Origin: Panonychus citri
Taxonomy: Eukaryota; Arthropoda; Arachnida; Trombidiformes; Tetranychidae
NCBI RefSeq assembly: GCF_014898815.1
Contig: NW_026515445.1
Span: forward strand, 1,648,067-1,712,066
Direction: 5' to 3'
Length of the DNA stretch: 64,000 bases
Positions within the stretch are counted from its first letter, which is position 1, and each line of letters begins with the position of its first letter. Shown one piece after another: positions 51,301 through 61,700 of the stretch. Under the pieces are notes generated by a model that was given only the letters and a program-made list of their open reading frames with translations, ran no database searches and had not been told where the DNA came from. A program made the position numbers and the translations under genes.

Positions 51301-51500
51301 CGACATCGACAATGTCAATGTCATCAGCATCTTCACCAAGAAAAGCATCCAAAACAACAACTCCACCACCTGCAATGTCCGAACCCATGAAAACCGAAAA
51401 AGTCAATGAGATGGACAAGAACAACAATAATATCGACATGAATCACAATAATGTTCTAGGGCTTAATGCAAATAGATTTTCAGTTAATAACTTGTTGTAA
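45349..51500 (+). CDS. Multi-C2H2 zinc-finger protein gene, right palindrome copy (frame-broken as written)
   Basis: Coding segments 45349-48930, 49030-49113 and 50969-51500 are separated by consensus introns. The C2H2 fingers include CPDCHKTFATQVDLKAH, CFACGKGFKYDHTLDFH, CCLCGFAFPSLEPVSIH, CDKCGATFKWKSELQLH, CRYCEKTFDRIFSVHRH, CRVCGRGFSEKRNLRHH, CDHCQKTFCSSSDLNRH, CEFCDYQSRTNSQLKVH and CHTCNYNGVTQSDLNRH. Linkers are rich in Gln/His, Asn, Ser, Ala and acidic residues. A DNA-binding nuclear regulator is the likely role, with no orthologue assigned. Frame breaks differ from the left copy: two bases are missing after ERVH in finger 5 (47707) and two more before the last finger near 51060. Two offsets, near 45620 and near 46310, occur in both copies and might be unrecognised introns. 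The start ATG at 45349 is tentative. Confidence 0.65.
49117..50770 (+). other. Right-arm-specific core of the large zinc-finger intron
   Basis: About 1.65 kb of AT-rich sequence with no match in the left arm, although the immediately adjacent exon and intron-end sequences do match. There is no coding frame with recognisable features and no terminal repeats. Confidence 0.7.
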
Positions 51501-52346
51501 GTGTTTGCCCGGAAGCAAAAGAACGAGATTATCTGACTGCGAACATTCTTTTGGTCAATCACCTGACTTGACAAACCTCCTCGATTGATGAGCATTTCAT
51601 TGATTGCTCTTACCTGTTGATTGCTACCAGAGCATTTTATTAGTATTATTACCCGGTCTTCCTGTTTGATTGAATTCCCAAGTTTCAATTTTCCTGATCA
51701 TCTCATCAATGTTATCACTTGTAATTCGAGGTGAAAGTAGTTGAATCTTTGTTAAATATTTCACAATTTTCTAGATACAATGTAATGTAGACTGAGCGAG
51801 CTTAGTGCTGAGCTACACTGAGAGTAGACTGGAATTGGCTCTGACAAGATTGAGCCAAGTTGCTTCATCTTTCGGATGTTTCCACAATCAAGCAAAATTA
51901 TGATGATTCGAAACCAATGGCAATTGCATTCCACCAAATCAATTATTTCCAATAACTTAACGAAATGTGAACACAAAATGTGTATTCCTTGTATTCCTTG
52001 TATAACTTATTATCTCTTCTTTCATTTGATTGTTTCCACTTTTAAACCTTAACCATTTCCATTTCCATTTCCTTTTCTCGTTTCTATTTTTTTATGAAGG
52101 TACAATTTGCCCTAGACTATGTTCCTCATCTGTGAACATGGTGAATCTTGGTCATGATCCAATTAATTGCAATATTTATCGACACCATCAACACCCATTG
52201 AAACAGTTAACTGGAAAGTTATCAATGAACAAGAAATCAAATGAAATTAATACGAGCTTATGCCTTAAAATACTTGGTTGCTTTATGGCTTAAATTGATA
52301 ACTTTTTTCTGTGATTGTACAAATTAAATCATTTATTAAACATTAA

Positions 52347-52956
52347 ACTGTTGCAAAAATCAAATCGAGAAGTTGATCTTTCTTGTTTAATCAAACTGAG
52401 AAATTGGCGGAACCTAAAGAAAAAAGAAAAGATCTTCGGAATATCATGAAAACCAAGTTGTCCCATCGATCTGATCGGAGCTGTTCAACTCTACAAAAGT
52501 TTATCCAAAGAAGTCGAACCGTTCGAAATGTCCAACTTTCAGAAAGAACAAAATTGTCGAAGTTCTAAAGACTTGATGTGAAATCGCAACGAAAATGATT
52601 TTGTCTGGGAGAACATCAGACAATTGATTGTCCTTTGTGCTAATCGAGTGATTTGATTGATGCTCGTCTATTGAACTGATTGGTCAATAGAAAATCGGTT
52701 AATTTTAATCCGAAATGATTAGTAATTAATTCAAGTGAGTCTTGAGTCTGCACACTCGCAGTTGTTTCCCCACCAATGAAATCAATAAGAATTGTCCACG
52801 CCCATTAATGGCTACGTTTCCTGTTCCCTTACATCAATTGAGTCAATTGTTTACAATTATTCCAGTGGTTAGTTAGTCTTTGGTTCTCGTCCTTGATCGT
52901 CGTCCCCACTTTGTCCTCTGTTTGTGTCTCTTTCTCCTTGTCACCAATCGTAATCA
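52347..52956 (+). other. Region between the palindrome edge and the myotubularin gene
   Basis: 610 bp. The Lys/Arg/Ser-rich open stretch at 52383-52568 (ending TKLSKF) has no ATG near its start and could be a remnant exon cut off by the palindrome breakpoint, or chance. The rest is probably promoter and leader of the downstream gene. Confidence 0.4.
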
Positions 52957-54684
52957 ATGGATCCTGATAATCCAGTCGCAGTCGATCAACTCACATGTAT
53001 TGTTAGTCTTTCCGACGAAAAACCGCCTTTGCAACCAGATCTTAATTATTCAGCAAATGCGCTTGAAATGAAAGAATCTTTGACGTATTTCGAATACTGC
53101 AGACTCAAATTCGACGAGGATTTCGGCTATGCCAGTCCGAATCACGTCACTTATCAGGATGTCACAACCAATGTCTCTGAAAACGGACTAGAACCCAAAG
53201 AGAAACCTCGGTACAGAATCAGTACAGCCAATGAAGATTTTCAACTCTGTCCAAGTTATCCTCGTTTTTTAATCGTTCCCGCTGAGATAAGTGACGACGA
53301 ACTCAAGATTGTGGCCAATTTCCGCTATCAATATCGACTGCCTGTCATCACTTGGAGATATTACAAAAACGGATGTGTTATTGCGAGAAGTAGTCAACCT
53401 TATGTAGGCCTATGGGGTTCACGCTCTGATACCGATGAGAAACTTATTCACCTGATTGCCACTAGTTCAATGGTTCTGAGTAGAGCGAAACACAAACCCA
53501 CGCCCATTGAGCAAGATGAAAAATCAGATGAACAAGTCAACCAAGTAATCAAACAAGAGACTAATGAAGACAAAAATGAATCCAATCTATCAAAGAATGA
53601 GATTGACCCTATACAAAAACACATGATGGTTGTTGATTGTCGGTCTTACACTGTGGCCATGGTCAATCGAGCCAAAGGGGGTGGTTGTGAGTGCACCGAA
53701 TATTATCCCTATTGTGACATTCAATTCATGGGACTAGCAAATATCCACAGTATTAGAAAAAGCTTTGACTCTTTACGTTATCTTCAAAATTGTGATATGT
53801 ATTCAGACGCGTGAGTTGACACCAATTATTTGTCTCGTCTCAGTATTAATCTTATTGAATAATTTGTCTTTCAGTTGGGAGAGTCTCGTGAGTAGCTCCA
53901 AGTGGCTTCATTACATTTCTTGTCTACTTAAATCAGCTGTCACCATTTCAGAAGCCATTGAAGATGACCGTTCATGTTTGGTCCATTGTTCAGATGGATG
54001 GGATCGGACACCTCAACTTGTGTCTCTCGTTCAACTCATGCTTGATCCTTATTATCGTACTTATGATGGTTTCAGAGTTTTGGTTGAAAAAGAATGGATC
54101 GAGTTTGGCCACAAGTTCGCCGACAGGCACGGGGTCATGCCAGAAGACGATAATTCTTATGAAAAATGTCCAATCTTCCAACAGTGGCTTGACTGTGTTT
54201 ACCAAATAGTTCTCCAACATAGTGAAGCATTTGAATTCAATGTTGTTTATCTCGTAAGTCTTTTGTTTTACCTACAAGCATATTCTCTGATTTCTATTCT
54301 CTCTCTCTCTCTCTAGCAATCGATATTGTATCATTCATACTCATCTCTTTTTGGAACCTTCATCGGTAACAGTTTAAACCATAAGACACAAAAAAACATT
54401 TTTACACAAACTTCTAGTCTCTGGCCTTTCCTCGAAAATGAGAAGCATTGTTACATCAACGATAACTACGTACCAAAAACCGGAAACAACAATGTAAGTA
54501 TTTGAGGTGATGGCGTAAATGTTTTGTTTGATGACATTTTCTATTCAATTGTCTACATTTTGTTTATTTTTAGATTGTGACTCCCTCATCAGAGGTGGAA
54601 GATTTGCGGCTTTGGGTCGAAGTCTATCGTCCATCGAGCAATGATATGATCAGTCTTAGCGACATTCAATCATCCAAAATATAA
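52957..54684 (+). CDS. Myotubularin-related phosphoinositide 3-phosphatase, MTMR3/4 type, catalytic domain only
   Basis: Four exons, 52957-53810, 53875-54253, 54317-54493 and 54574-54684, join in frame to 506 residues. The myotubularin phosphatase domain is clear: SYPRFLIVPAEISDDELK, NRAKGGGCECTEYYPYCD, FMGLANIHSIRKSF and the intact CX5R active site HCSDGWDRTPQ, followed by GFRVLVEKEWIEFGHKFADR. The GGGCECTEYYP and DRTPQ details match the MTMR3/4 branch. Such enzymes dephosphorylate PI(3)P and PI(3,5)P2 on endosomes and autophagosomes. Family members normally have an N-terminal PH-GRAM domain and, in this branch, a C-terminal FYVE domain. Neither is visible, and the total is less than half the usual size. 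The gene begins only 610 bp from the palindrome edge, so 5' exons may have been lost or lie elsewhere. Confidence 0.85.
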
Positions 54685-55775
54685 TTTTTCATCCAATTTT
54701 AATCATTTGAAATCGACGAGCAAATTAATGGCTGAATGGATTGGCTGCAAATGCCTTGATATCATTTTCGTTAATCGTTAATATTTTTCCATGGGATCTT
54801 CAACAGATGAGCTTTGGATTACCAAGAGTCTCCTGGAAACGAAATTTCTTTCATTTCTGTTGTCCGGGAAGGGTCAAATTTCTGTTAAATGTTCTCACGC
54901 AATTGAGACCAGTTGATCTTCTCTTATTTATCAAGCTTTTGGTTAATCATTGATGTCCATCAATTAGTCAACTTTATCTAACTCTATTCACTTAACCTTT
55001 TATTTTCACACTCACATAAACTCTTCGTTATCACATAATCATTGAACTTTTTTCTCTACCTTCCCTTTGACTGTGATTTTTGTATAAACTTATCGTAGAT
55101 GCAAACCTTAAATTGAGTTTTTAATTCGAATCATCATTTGTTATCTGGAGCAATTGTCTCTTGAACTCTCACCTTTTTATCATATTCAACCTTCCATTCC
55201 TATGTAACCTGTTTCATAAGCTTTAGTTGGTTTGTTATATTTTATGCTTCCACTAAGAAATAAATTGATCATGAAAAGATTTGAATACAATGAGCATGTG
55301 AATCCATTTTGTAATGTGATCAACTATTTATCTTAATGGGAACATTTAAAGAATGAAATTCGAGTATCGGTTGATTGTGTAATTTAAATTCATTTATTTC
55401 AATTGGTATCAACAGATTAACTATCGAAAAGGTTTGATTGGCAGAAGAAAATGAACTCGCTTGATTTGATTAGAATTTCGATCAAAGGAAAAATGAGACA
55501 ATTGAAGGCTTGATTTTCGTTCTCAATGATCGTTCATCGATCCAAATTGATTAGTAAAGAAAAAAAGAGAAAAGTAATATTACAATTGGATTGATAATAA
55601 TGACAGTTGATTGGGTGAACAAAATTAACCCTCGAAAATGACCACAAAATGTAAGTTAATTGGTAATTGCAGCGACTAATTGTTATTATATTGATGCATA
55701 TTAGTTTCTATTGGTATTGTTTGTATAATAGTATTTGTGTCCACCGGTCATATGTACATTCAGGTACTCCAAGTA
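54685..55775. other. Convergent 3' region of the myotubularin and laminin genes
   Basis: About 1.1 kb of AT-rich sequence between two converging stop codons. It should hold both 3' UTRs. AATAAA-like signals are present (for example aagaaataaattg near 55255). No gene seen. Confidence 0.6.
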
Positions 55776-58700
55776 TTATGGCTCGAGTTTGGATCGTCTC
55801 AGACACTCAGTTGGAATAGCATAAGCAATGTCTTTGATATTGGCGACGTCCGCTCTCAGTTGTTCAAGTTCTTCGCGATAATTGGTCAACATGCCTGACA
55901 GGTCATCTCGCGACTTTCTCAACTCTTCTGTTCGATTGTTCAAATCAGCAGTCAGCAATTCCTTCTCGGCTTCCCGCAGTTTCACCTCCAATTCTTTCAT
56001 GTTTCCACCGTCGACAGAGTCCAAACCCTCCAGAGTTTTTATTATTGAATCAACAGTTTGCAGTGCACCAGACACTTTGCTTTTCGCCTCGATGGCACTA
56101 GTCTTGGCTTGGTTAGCTCTTTCTAAAGCTTCTAAAGCCAATTTCTCGTCGTTGACAGTCTGTTCACCATATGAGTTGAGTCGACCTTCGGTATCGGCTA
56201 GAGCCCTGTTCAATGATTCCACCTCGTCTTTCATTCTTCCCGCTCTCTCCTTTGTTTTACCTGCTTCCCCACGAATCGCATTTGCATCAGCGGAAGCATT
56301 ACCAGCGATGTAACGAGCCTCGGTTGCAATACTCTGAGCGTTTATCGCGTCATTGTAAGCCCCAGTGAGAGCATCAAAAGCCTCCTGTGTCTTGGCTTTG
56401 CCTTCGTTCAAAAGCTTTTCCACCTGTGGTACTCGCTTCAGTGCTTCATCTGCTCGTCCTTGACTTTCTTTCACTGACTTATCGAACCCTCGAAGTGTCA
56501 TCAAAGTTCCAGTGGCTTCCGTCAAAGTGGAATTGGCTGCCTGAGCTGCTTTCTCTGCAGTTTTATGAGCTTTGTCCACTTCGCTCAACAACTCGGAAGC
56601 TTTGTTCTGTTGCCTGGTTGCCTCTTTCAGAAGAGATCGAACATCCTCCATTTGGATCTGTGTTCCATTCAGTACATTCTCGTATCGTGACATCATCGCA
56701 TCCGCTTCTCTCATGATACGAGCCGCCTGATCGACCAACTCTCTGGCATCTTGTTTCATGCCCGAGGCGTTCACATTTGGAATACTCAATGAGCCCGCTT
56801 CGGTCAACAATTGTAGCGCATCTTTGGCAGCTCGATCAGCTTCTTTCTTTGCTTCTTCTGCCATTTTCCTTGTTCGTTCCAATAAATCGTTGATATCGAT
56901 CAATTGTTTCTGAATGGCCCGAATCTCTTCACGATTACTCGAATGCATCACCATGGCTTCTTTCACCAATCGAGACGCTTCTTCTGAGTTGTTCAAAGCT
57001 TCTTTCGCCAACTTTTCCACCTTTTCAGCTTCTTTTTCAATCTTATCTGCTAGAGCAACCGATTCCAATGATATTCTGGACATTCGTTCAGACTGCTGTC
57101 CGTACCTTTTGAACCTTTCGCGAGCATGTTCCAAGGCAGTTCTTCCTTCATGATCGAATGTCTTTTTAGCTTCAGATAATATTAAATTGGCTTTTTCAAT
57201 TATATCTTCTGCTAAACTCATGTTTTGCTTTCCAAAATTGACCAAGTTGTTCAACCCTTCCATCCGACCGTCAACCAACGAGGTCAATTCTTTGACTCGG
57301 GCTAAACGGTTCTTTAAAGTGGTCAAAGAATTGACAAGGTTTCGACCATCTGAGCCCATTCGACGAGCATCCGATACCAGTGCCTCAGTGCGAGCGATCA
57401 ATTCTTCCAATTGTGTTTCGAACTTTTGATCTTCCACTTCCACAGGGCTGTTTTGTATCTCCTCCAGTAATAATCGCAACTGGTTCAGTTTACCTCGGTG
57501 CCCATTCACAGAGTCCTGGATTAGTCCGTAGCAAGCTGGACAGTCTATACAACCAGCAGTTCGGTTGAACTTGTTTTCACGACACCGCTCACATCGACGG
57601 CCTTCCACGTTTGCCAAACACTCACATTGACCATTATCGCGACACTGCAGAGATTTGGATCCAATTCGATCACAGTCACACTTTGCACATCCCTTCTCAG
57701 AGAAACCATAATGATAAGGTGCACATTGGTCACACTTAGTTCCAATGACCCCAGGTCGACAGTAGCATTTGCCGGTGAACTGATCGCAGGTCAGATTATG
57801 TGATCCAAACATATTACAACCACAGGATTGGCAACCATTCTCACCACTGATATCCCAATAGCCTTGTATGCACTGGTCACACTTTCGTCCCATCACATAG
57901 TTTTTACACTCGCAGTGTCCACTGCGAGAGTCACAAAGAGCCAATTCTTTTCCATCTTCTCCCTTGCCCATCACTGTTCCAGTTCTATGGCAACCACAAG
58001 ATTTACAATCTCCCTTAGGGTAACTCAGAGCATCACCAAAGAAACCGGGAAGACATTTCTCACATCGATCCTAATGGGAAGTGAAAAGAAAACAAATTCA
58101 TCAATAAAGTGATTCCATTCGAAACTCATTCACTTCGACTCTTACCCCGGCAGTGTTGTAAATGCATTTCAAACACTTTCCCGTTTCATGGTCACAACTT
58201 CCGACAGAGTTTTCGTCAATGTTCCCACTGCAATCGCATTTCCTGCAAGAACTGTTTGCTATCGGGTTACCAAAATAACCATCGATACAAGACTCACAGA
58301 GGGCTCCTGATTACAAAGATCGAGAAACAAACAATTAGTTTAAACCCAGTGAATAGCGACCTAGATTATCATTAGCACATGCAACCTAACGTCGAGTTAG
58401 TCATCCTTGAGAAAGAGTTTCTCATGTTAGCAAATCTTTCACTCTCTTCTTAGTTGCTGATGATTTTAATCATCCATGCAAATACTTATCCATGAATCAA
58501 TTAACTGTCTCAATTCAGCTCATCACTGATCATTACCTCCGTAACCTTGAGGACACTCCAAACAAGCTATACTTTCATCAGGTAAGACAACACAAGCTCC
58601 CGCATTACGGTGACAGGGACAAGAAGTACATCCAGTCCCGTCTAATGGATTACCGTAATAGCCTCGAGCACAAGTCTCACAATTATCACCACCGGTGTTG

Positions 58701-61700
58701 TTTGTACACATACATTTTCCTTTACAAATTAACCATCACCATGAATTAATTAGAAACCACCACCAATATCAAGTTAAGTTTGGTTAGAGATTGCAAATGG
58801 GAAGTGGGAGTGGGAGTGGAAGGGGAATAGGAATAGGAGGAAGAAAAGAAAGTAAGAAAATTGATTGTTAAAGTTACCGTCACCAAAGACCAGAATCAGT
58901 ATCAAACCGGTGATTTTCCTTCACCTTGTTCACTCTCTTTACCTGTATATGGATCACAAAAGTCAGCGTAGCCATTACATTGACAAGGTAGACAAACCGC
59001 GAAACTTCCCCCGCCCGGTGGTTCGTGTCGATATCCCGTCTTACATGACTCACAAAACTGTCCATCATAACCTGCTGGACACTCACATCGCTCGACCCAA
59101 CTTGCTGCTCGACCATATGCACCCCGTTGGGCAGATTCCAGGGCTATTTCATCAACATAACCTGACCCATCTCTATTGTACACAATGCGAATCTTGATGG
59201 ACGTTAAATTGGCCAAAACACTTATGAAATCTTTCCCAGACAGCCTCGGACTCCAGCCGAATCGAGCGTCTTCGTGAAGTCTAAACGAGTAAGAACGTTG
59301 GTTTCGACTTGGAAGACTATTGTCTTGACCGTGTATTGGTTGAGCAAGGGTCAATCCAGCGCCTTCAATAATGACATCGGCAAATTGTGAGGCTGGAGAA
59401 TCGTCGTTCACTCTTAAATTGAATCTCAAGTGTTGATTGTAAGAGAAACGCTGATCCCCAAGGAAAGATGGAGGAGCAACCAAATAAACCGCGTCCAATC
59501 CATAACTTGCTTGAGAGCCGATACTATGATCTGATGTATTGTGTACGAGTGCAACAGAACGACCCATTCTATCAATCGCCGTCCATTTCTCGGTATCTTT
59601 GTAGAAATAAGATTCAATTGCATGGGCAGTGTAATCTTCCGCCGATTCGCAAACAGATGAGTGGCCGTAACAAAAGCAAGATAAACATCCAAATTCGTTG
59701 GTTCCTTGCAAATCGAAGTAACCAGGCTTACACTTTTCACAAGTTCTTCCTTCCACATTCTGTTTACATAAACATTCCCCAGAGACAGGGTGACATCGAG
59801 CGGTGTTGTTGAAACTTCCTTGTACAAAGCAGTCGCAGGGTCTGACGGGCAAATAAAAGGTTAGTTAAATATCTTGGGAAAATGATCCACTAGAAATACT
59901 CACTTGCAACCCTGGGCCGAAAAGTCGTAATAGTTATCAGCACAACGATCGCATTTTTCCCCAGAAACTCCTGGTCTACAGATACATTGACCATCTCGAC
60001 TGCACTGCGATGTCACGGACCCTTAACGAATGAAAATGCCAATAAAACAATCGAATCCATATAAATACTATTTCATTGACTTACCTGTTGGATCGCAGTC
60101 ACAGGTAACACATCGTCCCAGATTATTTTCGTAAAAACCTTCCTTGCATCTTTCACAGTTTGGTCCATCGGTGTTGTCGGCACAGTCAACATCGACCTCC
60201 GTGTCCAGTTTCAGCCCACAAATCAGCATCGTAAACGCATTTCGAGGCTTTATTGTTACAATTACAAACTGAAATATAAAACACAAGTTAGAAGAGAAAA
60301 CAGAGAAAGGGGAACAATTAAAGAAACTAAATGGTATTACATTCCCAGACTGACTTCTTAGTGTTCCACACTTCAAGTTGCACGCACTCAACAAGTACGG
60401 CGCTTGACGCAAAAATAAATATCAAGGAAAGTATCGTTTGCATGGTAGAAACTCAGATGTTCCTCTTATCACTTATTCAGTGTAGTTGGGGCACAGTAAT
60501 ACAAAATTGAAGCGATTCTCGGACCATTTACAGGTCAAATAATCATGTTACACTTGATGCGACGATGATCGTTACTCTAGGCGCCCTTAGTCAACAGATT
60601 CTTAACTTTATTTGGTCACTGGACTACAAGTCAAACGATTGTGAATAGCAAAGCAACAAAAACTGGATTTCATGTTAGTTTTGTCTCTTCTATTAACGGA
60701 GAAAAGGTATAACCTGTACCGCAACTTTTACTGACAAAAGTGCGTAGGCATCAATTCAGCCCACTTTAGTTGTCTTATCTCGATACCAAAACAACAACAG
60801 GTATCATGATATTTTCTACTTACGTTGACATTCGTGTGCGTCCTCAAAAGTAGCAACTTCATATTTCTGATCGTTATACAGATCGTGACAACGTTCACAA
60901 TTGACTCCAGTCGTGTTGTGTTCACAAATACACATCAATTGGCTGTAGGGATCATTTATATCAGAGGTTCTGCAGTCACTCGCATGTCCATTACATTTGC
61001 ATCTACAGGTCGAGAAAAAGGTCGAGAAAAAGGTCGATGAGAATGGAATCAATGATATTAATCAGATATTCGCTCGCTCAACAGATGAGTAGATTCCTGG
61101 TATCACTTCATATTCATTTGTTACATTTTAACTGTAATTTTCAAGGTCACTAATCATGTTCACTAGTTTGAAGATAAAGCGAGAGAGAACAGCTCATCTT
61201 TGCCTCGTCATCTTCTCATCTTCTCATCAACATCAATAGACAAGTCAACGAATTTGATTCGCAATCAGAAATTCTCAGATAAACATTGAAATCAGCTTTT
61301 TCTCTCATTAAACTGTAAAATTTTCTGTCTTAAAGGCGTCAGTTGAGACTATTTTTGGAACCAACCAATAGATCAACACCCATAACTATTTAAGTCTCGA
61401 TAGTTTTCGATAAAATGGTTATCCAGAGGGAGAAAGAAGAGGAAAGTAGGATGGGTGAGTAGTTTAAGAAAAAACAGATAACTTTTAGAGAAAAATGCGT
61501 TTGAGATGATCTTTGTTTCTCTCTTTCCTCTTTAACTACTAACTGATCACTCCCTTTGCCAGAGATCACTGTGTCTTCTTTCATTCTTCATCATCACAAC
61601 CACTGCTCTCGAATCATCACCAATATCTATCAAAGTCCACAAGAGAGTAAGAGCAAAAGAGTGCGAGAGAGAGAAAACAGGAGAGAAAGAGAGCGAGGGC

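Larger units (their letters stand above)
44178..52346. repeat. Right arm of the large interrupted palindrome
   Basis: The inverted copy of 26936-36344, 8.2 kb long. The inner end matches at ggaatcaatgcgg and the outer end at cttaaattgataac...cattaa. Its large-intron core (49117 to about 50770) is unrelated to that of the left arm, which accounts for the length difference. Confidence 0.9.

Noticed and set aside
55882..57568. Several plus-strand frames of 60-140 codons across the laminin coiled coil
   Set aside because: They are shadows of the long minus-strand laminin exon, Ser/Leu-rich in a pattern expected from reversed Glu/Lys/Ala codons.
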